Source: Progne subis subis (lineage: Eukaryota; Chordata; Aves; Passeriformes; Hirundinidae). Taken from it: DNA of 64,000 nucleotides. Positions 11,631 through 23,758 of the stretch are shown here, in pieces. Within the stretch, counting starts at the first letter, position 1; each line of letters starts with the position of its first letter. Made by a program: the position numbers and the translations under genes. Location: positions 62,001 to 126,000 of the forward strand of contig JAKJHU010000031.1 in NCBI GenBank assembly GCA_022316685.1, given 5' to 3'. Below the pieces are notes generated by a model that was given only the letters and a program-made list of their open reading frames with translations, was not told where the DNA came from and did no database searches.

Positions 11631-12573
11631 ACGGGGTGGCTGCCCCAGCCCACTTGTCTGCCAGGGACATGTTTGAAAGTGAGAGTTGAGCAAGCCCCAG
11701 CCCCACAGCTTGTTTCTGAAAACTTGGAAAAATAATGAAGTCATCATTAGAATCACATCCTCCTCCCCAGTTATTAATTTTCCCCGACACTTTCCAAAAT
11801 TGTGGGGCTGTGTTGTAGAGGAGCGGAGGAGCGTGCTTTCACCTCTGGTTATTTCCTATGCCAGTATTAGTCAGTGTGGTGAGCGGGGACCATGGATGGG
11901 AAAAAGTTACAGAAGTCTATTGCAAATGTAACCCCAATAACAGCATCCTGGCCCTGGGCACCTGCCCCTGCTCTCTTCAAATCTGAGAAGAAACACACCT
12001 AAGGAGGCAAAACTTGTCCTCCTTCCTCTCCTTCTCATCTCCTATCCTATCTTGGTGGGAGCAGCCTACATGGCTGCTCAGACCCTATCTGCCCAGTGCT
12101 GCGTGTCCCACATCCCCACTGCCTTGGGCACCCAGTGGGAGCACCTGTGGATATCTGGGAACCCAAGATGGCTTTTACGTATGGGCCAGGCTCAGAGCTG
12201 AAGACATGTCTCTTGTGGTCCCTGCCTCCTCCATCCCTGGAAGCTTTCCCCAGAAAGGGTGCAGGCTCAGAGGTGCCACCTTGGCAGCTGGGTACCTGCA
12301 CGGGAACACGCCAGGAGCGCACATGGAGGGGAAGGGGCCAGGTCTGGTTCAGCTGATCATTGCCTCCGTGGGGAGGAAGCTGGGGGCGGGAGGCAGCCCG
12401 GGTTTCCCTCTGGGGCAGAGATGGGCACGTTTCATTTCCACCCAGCCCTTGCTGTGTACAACAGAGAACAAGCTGCCGCTGTGGGGAAGGAAGCACCGAG
12501 AGAGAAGGGAGCAGCACAACACACACGGCACAGCACCTCCCACCTGCCTGGACAGGGGACACAGCGGCTTGCC

Positions 12574-12682
12574 ATGGCTCCAGGTGCCTCGAAGAAGACA
12601 TGGGGCAGCGTGGAGGTGGCCCTGGCTGACCTCTATGCTGTCCTGCTCTGCTGTGGGCCCATGCTGACCTGCTGCCGCCGGG
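12574..12682 (+). CDS. PDCD1: PDCD1 exon 1 (leader)
   Basis: ATG in the context GCCATGG, then 36 codons of signal peptide with a hydrophobic core ALADLYAVLLCCGPML, and one base. The donor is CGGG|GTAGGT; using the next GT would create an in-frame stop. Confidence 0.88.
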
Positions 12683-15600
12683 GTAGGTACAGGAGTGTGG
12701 CGTGCTCACTGACATGGCCATGTCATTTGCAGCTGGTAGAAAATGTCTAAGGGCTGAGAGCTTTATAGTTAAGAGTTAGCTCTGGCATCAATAAGGCAGA
12801 AACCCCAAAGCTTTTGCAGCTGAAGCAAAGGACTTGGGGATTCTTGGGGCAGAAATGGGATTTAAAGGATGGAGAAGGGGACAGGTCCCCAGCCCACAGT
12901 GCTGACACCAGAGCTGTGTTGTGACACAGTGATGGTGGTTGGAGTTTGGTGTTGAGCTTATGGGTTTGCCAGTGAGGTGTGGGGTTTTCTTTCTAGCTCT
13001 CGTGGCTTCAGTCTGTGCCCTTGGGCTGCAGCTCCTAGTTTGGACTTAACCCTGAGGGATCCAGGTTCCTTGCTCTGTGTGAACTTTGTGGGAGGAGAGG
13101 TTGAATGGAAGGTGTGAGTCTGGGCAAGATGAGTGAGAGCTCTGGTGGAGCCTCCCCTCCCTGCTCTATGTCTCCCCTTCTTTCCATCCCACTGTTTCTT
13201 TGGTGGATTCATGTATTTTTTGCCGTGAGGGTGGGCAGAGGGCTGGGCATCCCTTAGAGCAGGTGTTACCTCTGAGAAGATACTGGAAAACATGTAAACT
13301 CAACATCTACTTTCAGAAGCCCTCTGAAAGCTTCATTCATTAGTGGCAGTGGCATTAGTAGGAACTGTAGCCCTGAACCTGCCAAATATTTCCTGTTAAA
13401 CACAAGAAATCCAAAACATGGCAAAAATTCCATCTCTTGGTGTGGACACCACCACAATCAGTGCTGCCTGCGGGAACTGGGGCACTTCTCTGCCTCCCTC
13501 CTCCTATTTGGTCTCATCTCCTATTTCTCAGTCCAGTTTTCCATCTGATCTTGTGTTTATTCACAGGATTTCCTGGTTCCTTTTCTTGTTGGTGATGCTG
13601 AGGTTATGGTCCTATGACCTCAGGCCAGAGTTGGAGGGATGGGAGGGACTTTCTGACTCTGCCTGCAAGCCCTGGGGCTGCTATCAGTGGTGATTTCTGA
13701 AAAGGGAAGGTAAATTTCCTTTGACAGGGACTTTTCAAAGCTGTGGTGGTTTGAATAACTCGGTCGGGTGACCTTGATACAGTATGTGAAAAATGCTTCT
13801 TCCCATTTTTCATTGCTCTGAACAGAAAACAATGCAACAGCTGCCATCTTCTGCTGTGTGGGACTGGCTGGAGCAGGACATTTTGTGCCTGGCCCGTGTT
13901 CGCAGCATTCCCACCATGCAGGATGGATGAACCTCCTGGAACAATGGGCAGGGAAACAAGGTGAAGCAGCGGGGCTGGTGCTAAAGCAGAAGAGCCTGTG
14001 GCTGTGTTTGACTGGATTCTGTGCTGGGAACAGCCTGGCAAGCCCAGCTGGAACCTCAGGGCCTGGCTGCCCACGCACACGTAAGGAGGGGACAGCTCCC
14101 TGGAAAGGATGGCATTGTAAGCTCCAGGCTGTTCTGCCCTCTCAGGTGGTCTCAGGCTGGAGATGACAAATACTCTGCCATGGGCAGCCTCTGCCTGCTC
14201 TGACCTCTTCCAGCATGGTGTAGTGGGGAGATCCAGAGCACCTCAGCAGGCAGCCAGGCATGTGATGGGCTGCACCACAGGGCACTGCCCCCACCTGGGA
14301 CTCTGCCTCTCTGCTCACTCTCAGAGTCAGCCTCAGCTGGAGACAGGATGACTCAGACATTAAAAAACAGCATATATTTAAAAATAATACAAACCCCAAA
14401 GTCTGTTTTCCCTGGTACAGGTGTTCAGTGTTAATTTTAGGTAGTCCAGAGCAAAATTTGATCTGCTGAAACCGTTTCACAGTACAGTTACTACCTCTGA
14501 GAGTCCCCTTCCAGCCAGGAGGCACACATTTGGAATGGGAGAGACATGGGCTCATGTCTCTCCCATTCCAAATCATCATGATCATGTCTGATCATGAGTG
14601 ATGATGTGGACTGGGCTTGCATCCCTGGCTCCCACACAGGGGTATGGCTGTTTCTGAGACCTGTGCCTGCTGTAACCATGCCTGCTCCTTGTTTCCTCTC
14701 TCCCAAATAGTGACCATCTTCCCAGAAGTGTTAACTCTTGCTGAAGGTGACAAAGCCACCTTCTTCTGCAATATCTCCATGAGTAATGACTCTGGTTCAG
14801 AGTACAGCCTCAACTGGTACAAGGAGATTAACCACAGCCGAGCCCAAAAAACTGCTGAGATCAGCCGATACAGGCCCATGACGGAGACAGAGAAGTACCG
14901 GCTCATCAACCACACTCCTGTCTTTGAGATTGAGATCCTAAATCTCCACCAGAATGACTCAGGCTCCTACTACTGTGGATTGATCACCTTCTTTGAGCCC
15001 GATAAAGTGATGGAGAGCAGCCGGTCCCAGCTGATAGTCACAGGTCAGCCTGGGGGGCTGAGCTGATGGGGATGGGTCTCAAGCACATCGTAGCTCCAGG
15101 CCTTAAGGTAGGCAGTCAGCTGCTGGCAGAGGACCTGACATGGGTCAGGAGAGCACAGCCCTGCCCTGTCCCCTCTCCTTTGCACCCTGGAGGAGTAGTG
15201 GGACTATGACAGCCTATCTGGCACTGAGCTCTTTCTGAGGACAGCCCCCATGTTCCCCTGCTGCTTTTCACAAGTACTGTAGAGGCCATGTTACACTCCT
15301 GACCTGCTGCTTTGTTCCTCCTTTTTTGAATGGCTATTGCAGCAGCCCCCCAGATGAATGCCACTGACGAGCCGGAGATGGAGGAAGGCAACCCCTCAGA
15401 ACACGTCAAGGCCATGCTCCTGGGCATCCTCCTGCTGGCTGGAGTGGTTGTGCTGCTGATCTTCGGCTGCCTCACCTTAATGTACAGGAGAGGAGGTATG
15501 ACTCCCCTGGAGACCATACAAACCCAGTTTGGGACCTGGGGTCAGCCAGATGTCTGTAGCTGCCTGGGGTACATGGACTGGTTCAATGTGCTGTGGCATA

Positions 15601-17105
15601 CTCCTGTGGAGATCGATGTCTCGGAGAGAGGGGTGCTCTGAGCCCTGCTTGCCCTTTGTAGAGACCCCAGGTCATGTGCAGTGGCTCTACACCACTCGTT
15701 AGTGTGATGCCTTAATGGTGCACTTGAATCCCTGCCATGCACCTTGCTCAGGTACCTTTGGAGCACCTCACCCTGCTGCAGCACAGGGCATTGCCTCAGA
15801 CACACCACAGGCACCCAGGGACTCTCACAGAGAATTTTGCTGCACTCCACCAATCCAAATTGAACCCTAGACTGTGGGCTGATGTCTCACTTGTCCTTGT
15901 AATGCTCAGGGTGTTAGACCCTGTGTGCAAGCAGGATGTATGGTGAAAAGGTTGTGGTGTCCAGTGCTCTTTAGGACAAGGATGGGGCTGGGCCAGCTTA
16001 TGTGGCACACAAACCTCCTCTAACCAAGTGTGTTACTTTACAGATGTGCAGAAACCACATAGTGAAAACATGCCAGCGGTGAGTTTTCTGTCTCTGTCAC
16101 CCTGCTGGGCTGCAGGAGAGCACTGTGACATTGCTGGAGTGAGGAGGGTGCTGGGCCTTCCTTTATCAGCTCTTCACAAGCGTCTCACTTCTTCTGTCTT
16201 CTCTGCTTCTGCTTGATCTTTTCTGCACAGCTACAACTGCTTTTCTGCACCTGCAGCAGCACAGCCCCATCACAAAATCTAAATAAAACTACCCAAGATA
16301 GGATGGGACTCTCTAGTCCAATTTCTCTTCAAAGCAGGCTTATCTTTGACAGTGATTGTGGTGCTGTAGAAAATGGGAGGATGTTTCCCTCCAATATGTC
16401 AAGCTAAAATTTATTTTGCTGCAGCTGGTGCCTATTTTCGTCTCACTTTAGCCAGGCACCTCTAGGAGGGATCTGTTTCCATCTTCTCTCCAACCCCATT
16501 CATTAGGTGGCTAAAGGCAGTGAGTATAGGTTGCCCTTTGCCCTCTCCCCTCTGGGCTGAGAAAACTCAGCCTTAGACTCTTCTCCTGTACCTTGGAGTC
16601 CAATGGAGAGGTGGGAAAAGGGCTCCTAGTACAGCCCTGCTTTCCATGGCCGGGCAGACAGAGAGTCCAGACTGCTTGCAGAGGTAGAGACAGAGGCAGA
16701 GAACTGAGACCCCAAGGCTCATGATGTAGTTCCTCAGTGCCAGTTCTACCCCAGGTCTATGCATCTTTCTGCTGTGTATCACTGCCCCCCTCCCAGGATG
16801 CTTCAGGGCTGATTTTGTCACTTGCTGCAGAAGGGGCTTGTGCTGGGGATGGCGGGTGTCTCCGGATGTTGAACCACCACCATGGTGTTACCTTGCAGAA
16901 GGAAGAGAAGCCCCCCATGGTGTCTGTATCCACTGTGGACTATGGTGTGCTGGAGTTCCAGAGGGACCAGCACACCCCGGTGCCCCCCCAGACTTGGCCA
17001 TTTGAGCAGACTGAATACGCCACCATCATCTTCCCTGAGGAGAAACCTGTCACACCAGAACGTGGCAAGAAACGCCTGGATGAGAGGACTCGACAGCCCT
17101 GCTGA
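12574..17105 (+). CDS. PDCD1: Programmed cell death protein 1 (PD-1), 5 exons, 278 aa
   Basis: Inhibitory receptor of activated T and B cells; it binds PD-L1/PD-L2 and recruits SHP phosphatases to dampen antigen-receptor signalling. Five exons join in phase: 12574-12682, 14711-15043, 15343-15495, 16044-16078 and 16899-17105. The product shows a signal peptide (about 1-34), one V-type Ig domain (about 37-147) with Cys56 and Cys125 (DSGSYYCG) and Trp72, five NxS/T sites (57, 62, 77, 118, 153), a short acidic stalk, a transmembrane helix (about 171-194) and a cytoplasmic tail. The tail has the two diagnostic motifs: ITIM VDYGVL with Tyr225 and ITSM TEYATI with Tyr250, spaced as in mammals (human length 288). 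The exon plan (leader, IgV, stalk/TM, mini-exon, tail) is that of mammalian PDCD1. All signalling residues are present, so the gene looks functional. Confidence 0.96.
12683..14710 (+). other. PDCD1 intron 1
   Basis: A 2-kb intron with no second gene recognised. Near its 3' end it carries the hairpin listed separately. In mammals PDCD1 intron 1 is also the longest. Confidence 0.6.
14528..14573. repeat. Perfect inverted repeat (21-bp arms, 4-base loop)
   Basis: Arms 14528-14548 and 14553-14573 are exact reverse complements around the loop GGCT. A second, imperfect palindromic stretch rich in ATCATG follows at 14571-14606. The pair lies 138 bases before PDCD1 exon 2. Confidence 0.95.
14711..15043 (+). 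CDS. PDCD1: PDCD1 exon 2 (IgV domain)
   Basis: The acceptor is CCCAAATAG|TGACC and the donor GTCACAG|GTCAGC. It encodes VTIFPEVLTLAEGDKATFFC onward to SRSQLIVT, a complete V-set domain. Confidence 0.96.
15343..15495 (+). CDS. PDCD1: PDCD1 exon 3 (stalk and transmembrane)
   Basis: The acceptor is CTATTGCAG|CAGCCC; a shift by three bases to the next CAG is also possible and would drop one residue. It encodes an acidic stalk and the helix AMLLGILLLAGVVVLLIFG, ending MYRRG before the donor GAG|GTATGA. Confidence 0.94.
16044..16078 (+). CDS. PDCD1: PDCD1 exon 4 (mini-exon)
   Basis: 35 bases between TTTACAG and GTGAGT, encoding DVQKPHSENMPA. It returns the frame to phase 0. Size and position match the short fourth exon of mammalian PDCD1. 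Confidence 0.85.
16899..17105 (+). CDS. PDCD1: PDCD1 exon 5 (ITIM/ITSM tail)
   Basis: The acceptor is CCTTGCAG|AAGGAA. It encodes the tail with STVDYGVLEFQRD and EQTEYATIIFPEE and ends at TGA 17103-17105. Both tyrosine motifs are the strongest single proof of identity. Confidence 0.96.
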   Translation, partial: KEEKPPMVSVSTVDYGVLEFQRDQHTPVPPQTWPFEQTEYATIIFPEEKPVTPERGKKRLDERTRQPC

Positions 17106-17726
17106 GGTCAGGGCCTCTCCTCACCAGGGGGTGGGCATGAACAGGCTGCCCCAGTCCCTCAGTCTGGGAAAAATCCAGCGTATCAAGACTAAAGCAACAG
17201 AGATGCCACTGCTGGAGTCGATATTGAACAGTCCTGGCCACAGAGTTATTGTGGCCATGGGGCAGATACCACAGGATGAGGAAGGTCTCTGCTGTGCTCC
17301 ATGCGCTGCCTCTTCACTCAGGGCACAGAGGATGGGCTGGGGCAGAGCAGTGATGCCACCAGGTCTGTCCCAAAGCTGATTTACATTATGCCTTGGTTTT
17401 CTACCCAGTGCTCTCTGGAGTGGCTATGTTGCTTCCCTGCCCCAGGTCTGAACCAGATATGAAAGCATGACTGTTGAAGAAAATGCTTGAGGTCCGAACA
17501 GGAGTGAATCCTGTGAGATGCTGCTCATGGGAGCTCAAAGCTTCTTGGGAGCTTCTCCTTGCTTGGAGCAGAGGAGGCTGCCCTATGTACCTGTATTCAG
17601 AATTCCCTGGGAAGCAGGCAGCTGGTCTTCTGCCTGTCTCCAGGCATTTTCCTCCTCTGCATGAGGGGTAATCTACCCCTGTGTCCCTGCCTCCCCAGGC
17701 GGGAGTCAGATATGTCCATGGGGGTG

Positions 17727-17732
17727 AATAAA
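17727..17732 (+). terminator. PDCD1: PDCD1 poly(A) signal
   Basis: Consensus AATAAA about 620 bases after the PDCD1 stop codon, followed within 25-30 bases by the GTGTTTGTTG GT-rich element. The 3' UTR would therefore be about 640-650 bases. Confidence 0.75.
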
Positions 17733-17759
17733 GAGTTTTGCATCCGAGGTGTTTGTTGA

Positions 17760-20700
17760 CTCGTGATGGCAAGTGCGTGGGCAGGCAAATAACGGCTCTT
17801 GCAGTGCAGGGCAGAGCTGGGAGGTGGCAGCATCTGTTGTGGTTCCCGGGCCTCTCCGTGAAATATGCAAGCTGCTCTTCCACAAAGCTGCTCTTTAGAA
17901 TTTAGAGAGGTTGATGATAATTTTCTCCTTGCCCCGTCTGAGCTGGTCACCCAGGCATAACTACAAACCAGCCCTTCCCCCTTAATCAGGCTTCTCTTGG
18001 GGCACTCATCCTGTCCAAGGGGATGAGCATCCTCTGCTGTGCTGGCTGCCATCAGCCAAGGCAAAGCTCACAGTGCAGTTTTTTTGTCTTCAAACTTCCA
18101 CTTTCTCTCTTGAAAGAGATGTGCTACCTGCCAGAAACCAGAGCGGAAAGAACAGCTGCTTGAGAGAGGAGAAACCCCAGTGGCTTTGGAGACAGCAGAG
18201 ACTTGCCAGGAGAGTGTGAAACTCAGTGAAAACTGAGAAGAGTCACTTGTATCTCACACTTTGGCAGACTGTCAGAAGGTTTCTTCCTCCCTTACCCCCA
18301 GTAAAACCGGTGCAAGTTGGCTTGTGGGAGCCAGCCTGGGAGCTGGGGGAAGGGGTGAGGCAAGCCAGGCACCATATCTTGTACTCTGTGGGGACTGGAA
18401 AGTCCATGAGAGACTTTCAGAGGGGACTGGATGGGATAAATATCCTTTTGGGATAGCTTACACCTTTTTCAGGATAGGACAGTGATGTGGTGCTCCCTTT
18501 GGCCCGCAGTGCTGCTGAAGGCTCCCAGTAGCCTCCATGGGCAGTGCTGTAACTCCCAAGGCATTTACTCACACCAGTTCATGGTTCAGCCCCTTGTGGC
18601 TTTTTGTCAGCAGCACCCCTGCTCCTTGCCCCAGCAGCTCTGTCAGAGACCTGCTGTGACCAGCAGAGCCCAGAAAACGGAGGCAGGAGGCAGCTGCAGT
18701 GGGAAAGTGGGAGCTCAGTCAGCAGTTTTGCGTTTTGCTTTCCCGTCAGACACGACACTGACATCATTGAGATGATGCTTCATATTTTCCATTCTACCTC
18801 TCAGGCAGCAGAGGTGCCAGATCTTCAGCACTTCCTGCATCCCTTGGCTGCAGCTATGACTCCTCCAGGTGCAGTTGGGGCTGAGTCCTTTCCTCTCTGG
18901 TTGGATGGTGGTCTGCAGCTGACCAGGGGCTCCCAAGCCATCCAGTGTGGTTTGAGGTGTAGCAAAAGCATCTCCCACTGACATTTGGGACGGGAGAGCA
19001 TCCAGATTGCAGCAGTGCCTGTGCCCCTCCAATCCCTATCAGCCTGGCTGCAATCCTGCCCCTTGCAGGGAGAAAGGCTGGGGCCTCCAGATGCATGGAG
19101 TGAGTGGTGGGGATGCTCCAGGCTGCCAGACACCATCTCCTGTCCCTGCTGGGAGCTCAGGATGCCCAGCACTAACAGACATGAGCTATACTCCCTTGCA
19201 CCTGGCATGGCACCGGCTGTGCTGGCTGAGCATCCCCAAGCCAAGCAGTGCCCTGAGATGGGTGTCAGGCCCCACACCCCAGCATCCTTCTTGGGAATGC
19301 GGAGTTGAGCATGTTTGTGTGGAGGAGTGCAAGCACACACAAATGCACGTGAACACACAGATACGCAAACAACTCACCAGACAAATTTGTGTGCACACCC
19401 CCAGATTTGTGCAGCTACTGTACCAAATACCAGCCCCCCCACAGACACACGTCCCCCAGGCCCCCATCCATGTGCTGAAGCTTGTGCTGTCCTGGGACCC
19501 AGGACCAGCCCAGGGGGAGGCTGTGTGTGCTGGAGCTGCGGTGTTTCCTGTACAGTGTGGTCTGGCAGTTAAAGCAACTGCTTCCGACCGCGAGCACCCA
19601 GAGCTCCCCCGAGGAGTGGCTGCCACCACCTCAGTGCCAAAATGCTTTGTCAGCCCCCTGAGACCACACACCAGTTGAGCCCTCTGGAGAGCCTCAGCCT
19701 AGTCCCACACTGGAGTCTTGATGATGGGCATTGGTCAGAGCCCTCTGGGAGACCTCAGAGCTGGGACTGATCCCTGTCAGCATCTGCAGAAAGCTGCATG
19801 TGTGGCAACATGCCTGGATGTACCTAAGCAAGCAAAAACCTCCTACATGATGCTTGAGAGCCAGCCTGGCTCCTTATACACCCCAGCCTTGATTAAAGGT
19901 GGTTGGAACAACATGTGAGTGAGCATCTCTTCAGGAAACCTGAACTCATAAGCCGTGTCTTGGGAAAACTGGGCAGGCAGATGAAGCTGGAAGGAAATCC
20001 TTTCCTGCACTTTGGAGCTATGTCTTTGAGGAGAGCCATGCCATGGAGCAGCAAGGCACCATTCCTGAACGCCAGGGCATTGCAGATGCCGAGGGGAGAA
20101 GGGGTGGTCAGGCTGTGGGACAGTAGGGTCAGTTTCAAGTGAGCACTGTCCTGGTCACTGGGATGTCTCAGAGGTTTTTGATTAGGAGAGGTTGGACTGG
20201 AGGTGATGTATCAGGTGTTATTCGTCCCCTGGGTTAATGGGATGGCTTATGGGGGGGACTGGTCTGTGAGGAACAATGTGTGGGAGCATTGCCATGGCCT
20301 TGGCTGTCTGGGAAAGTGTTATTCCTGGAAGAGAAAGGCTGGAGGGAGCTGGTGGGTGCTGTGGTTGGTGGTGGGGGGTGGTAGGCTGCTGCACAGTCTG
20401 CCTGGACCCCTAACCATGGCCAGGCTGCACAGCTCTGGTGTGTCCTGAGGGGTCTAGGTCCACAACATTTCCTCCATCCTGTCCCACCTGGAGTCTCACC
20501 CTACCTGTCACTGAGCTGTTGTAGCCTTACAGAGTATTTGTGTTTCCTCCTATTGCCCTCATTCTGCTTTCTCTAGTTTTGCTTTGAGTTGTCTCCAGAG
20601 CTTCTTCTCCTCCCTCTTCTTCCTTTTGGTTTGATGTGATGCTCAATGACGGAGCTGGCAGTCCAGATCCTGGTGCATGAGGCTTGGAGGGCAAGGCAGG

Positions 20701-23590
20701 AGCTCTGTGCCTGCCTGCTACTCTATCCCAAGACCAAACCCACTGCCCATGGCACTGAAGCAGAGCCTTGTTGGAGGGGGTTGAGCTCACTCCTTATGCC
20801 TGGAGGGACCATCATGAGGCTCACCAGGTGAAAAAGGAGCCTAAACCCATATGGGGTAATACTTGCCCACATTCATTTGCCCCTTTAAATCTCTCTCCAT
20901 TGCTCAGCATCCCTCTCCATCCCAGAAGTCCAGGATGATGGGGCAATGTGCCCTCTCTACAGTTCTGCCCCACTTCCAGAGGAACTGATCCTCCTTTCCT
21001 CAAATCCACCCTTAGGTAGGTGTATCCTTCTGCTCCAAGGGCTCAGCTGTGCAGACAGTCCAGCCTGGAAGGGAACCTGTAGCCATTGCTTGTCCCTAGA
21101 GCTGGTGGGTTTCACCACGATCGGGTGACAGCCACTCGCTGTCAACTGCATCAAGGTTGGAGGGGGACTGAGGCACAGAGAGCTGTCATGGGGCCATATC
21201 CCAGGAGGGTGTGAATGCCCAATTCACTGTCTGCTTCATGGAAGCAGAAAAGAGGATCTGGGAAATTCTAAATGAGTCAACCTGCCTCAGTACCCAGAAA
21301 ACTGCTGGAACAAATTACCACCAAGTGGCAAACACTAACAGGGCAGTGCTGGGACTGAGAACACAGACTTAGCAGGAACTTGTGTGAAACCATCCTCATT
21401 TTCTCTTCATTAGGGTGACAGACTGGGTACCACAGGGAAAGCGGGAGTGAAGCTATCTTTGTGCTGCCTTACATTACATTCTCATAAGCAAATGAGGAAA
21501 TGGGAACTTCTGCCGCTGTAGGTGGGTGGATTCTCAAGAAGCTCTATCCCATGAGCAGTTATCAATAGCTCATGCAGCAGGCACATCCAACAGAGATTTT
21601 CTGGGGAAACCTGGCTCACATGAAAGCAAGATGCTATTGAAGGAGGGTGTAGGGGCTGTTTGGGTGGAGGGTTAGAAATTGAATTTGCCCTGATGACCTG
21701 GAGAAAAGAGCAAAAATTTCCAGAAAGAATAACTGATGGAAAAGAACTGGGTGTGTTCAGCACAGGAAAAAATGAGGGAAGTCTTCAGAGTGGGAAAAAG
21801 CCTCAGTATGAAGCAAGCAGTGAGAAGTGTTTAGGGTTCCACCCTGTTGCTTAGATGTCAGTTCATCTGTCCTGCAAACCTTGATGTGCCCATGGACACA
21901 GCATCCCCACTGCTGAAGGGATGTTCCTCTCTGCAGTCCTGCATGGGGTTTGGGGTTGAATGTCCCTTTCTGCCCCTTCCAGAGACTGCTGGCAGGATGG
22001 AGCCACCAGGGGATGGGATGTCCCATGTTAAAGGAAGGGATGGATGTCCCAGCAAGAATGGGGAACACGTGGGCCAGGGAGCGTTCTTATGGGCAATGTG
22101 AGCACTTTGTCCCTTGGCTGGAAGAGCAGGGAATATGAAGGCTGACACATAGTGAGAGATGAAGAGGAGGAGAAAGAACTTTGGGAAACCTTCCTGTGCA
22201 CAGAGAGGCGGCTCACCCAGGGGTGGGAGCTCAAGTCAAAAATAATTTCGTGCTGTGTGAAAACATCAGGGAAATTACCACCCAGGCTGCACCTTGTGTG
22301 CTTCCTTCATGCATCCCACGGAGAAGCCATGACCAGTGTGCTGGAATGAAGAGGTTTGGCAAGGTCTGGCTCTGGCAAGGGCTGCCAGCCTAAGGAGTTC
22401 ATGCTGGGTGCAGGACAGAGCTTGTACCCACTCCCTGCTGAGGCCAGGCTGTGGGGAGATCCTGTAGGAAGAGCTTTTGTTTCCAGACATGTACTGATAA
22501 GCAGCAAGGTTCTTGGGCAGAGCCAGGAGGTGTGTGTGAAATGGAACAGGATGTCAAAGCAATTACGTCTCTGTGGGTTGTTCTAGGAAAGTCCCTCTAG
22601 TAAAAGCAAGTCAAAAGCTTTAATAGAGGGACCAGCACTTGGCTGTCTCAGAGATGACTGTGAGGGCTCAGCACGTTGTGGGTCGTGATTTGAGTTGTGT
22701 TACCATGACATAACAGGGCACTGGTTTCTATCACAGCCAGGTTTTGAAGGCAGGGACCCATTCCTGCACCAGGTTTGTCACTGTATCCCCACTGAGCAGT
22801 GTGCTGGAGGGGCAGTGTTTTGGCCCCTGGGGTGAGAAGTGTGGGGAGTGGTGCCTATCCTATGGGGAGAATCCCTCTGCCCTGTGCCAGCAGCCTCGAG
22901 GAGGAAGAGCTGGGCTGAAACCACAGATGCCCCAGATGAAGTGATTGGTTTGTTTGGGTGAATAGGAGAGTGTCAGGAGACAGGTCTGTGTTCCCGGGAG
23001 GCTCCTCCTCCTCAGAATAGCTGGAGGTGTTTAACATAGGCAAGATGAAGGTTTGCTCTGCCCGGGAGTCTCACAGGAGGGGCAGCACACATTGTGAAGG
23101 TGTTGTAGGGATCTTGGTACAAATGACTTGCTGGCTTTTCCCTTCCAGCAGCAAAGATCAGAGCCTCCCTGCCAGGCTGTAGTTCCTGGGATTTACCTCC
23201 ATGGACTGCCTGGAGCTAAACCTGCCTTATCAAGATCTTTCTCAAACTCGAGGCCTGTTATCATTTGGCATCTTATCTAACCTGCTCTCTGTTCTGTGCT
23301 GCTCTCCATGGGATTTCCTGGGGGACCTGTGCACCCCTAGAGGGTTGAGCTGGCAGGCAGAGGGCTGCAGGTAGCCCCAGACCTGCTGTTTATACCATGC
23401 CTGGGTACTCTCAGAGCATACCTCATCTCTTTTGATTTTACGTACCGTTCTGTCCTCCCCAACTTTCCACCCTGCAGTTTCATGTTAGGCCTTTTTCTGC
23501 TCAAACTGGCTGAAAGTTGGTAAAAATAGCCCATGGTTGGTGGCAGCTATTGAGAAAGATAAGGTTATCTGGGGCTTTATCAGCTGCTGA
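17760..23590. other. Intergenic between PDCD1 and the RTP gene
   Basis: About 5.8 kb with no coding gene, RNA gene or interspersed repeat that I recognise. Many open frames of 60-220 codons occur, but they overlap on both strands, lack splice support and have no familiar motifs. Confidence 0.5.
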
Positions 23591-23607
23591 GTCATGTATT
23601 TTCAATG

Positions 23608-23622
23608 GGTTTCACTTTCATT
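23608..23622 (+). promoter_or_regulatory. ISRE-like interferon response element of the RTP gene
   Basis: GGTTTCACTTTCATT fits the interferon-stimulated response element pattern GTTTCNNTTTC bound by ISGF3 and IRFs. It lies about 140 bases upstream of a TATA-like stretch and about 400 bases upstream of the RTP start codon. Mammalian RTP4 is a known interferon-stimulated gene, so an ISRE here makes sense. Function is inferred from the motif only. Confidence 0.6.
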
Positions 23623-23747
23623 ATTCCTAAGCTGGGCAAATCTAAACCCTCCCCACTGCCATGAATGTGATGGGCATGAGGTTTTGTTTCCAGCCTTTCT
23701 GCCCATGGACAGAGCAGCAGTGTAGCTTTCCATGGTCAGGGGTTCCT

Positions 23748-23758
23748 GTATATATATT
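23748..23758 (+). promoter_or_regulatory. TATA-like element of the RTP gene
   Basis: GTATATATATTG lies 267 bases before the ATG and downstream of the ISRE-like site. It would place transcription start near 23780. No rival TATA-like element lies closer to the ATG. Confidence 0.5.

Larger units (their letters stand above)
8600..12573. other. Intergenic between DYNLT2B and PDCD1
   Basis: Holds a CR1 tail and T runs near 10739-10784 and 11188-11208. A perfect octamer (ATGCAAAT) lies near 9680. The last few hundred bases must contain the PDCD1 promoter and 5' UTR. No other coding gene is recognised; the 217-aa and 224-aa open frames near 12.0-12.7 kb overlap each other on opposite strands and resemble nothing. 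Confidence 0.5.

Noticed and set aside
12014..12750. 217-, 224- and 163-codon open frames upstream of and over PDCD1 exon 1
   Set aside because: They overlap each other on opposite strands. One plus-strand frame is open only because it includes PDCD1 exon 1. No other motif is recognisable.
19903..20142. 79-codon plus-strand frame in the PDCD1-RTP interval
   Set aside because: It looked faintly protein-like, but has no family match I know, no splice context and no neighbouring exon. Left as chance.
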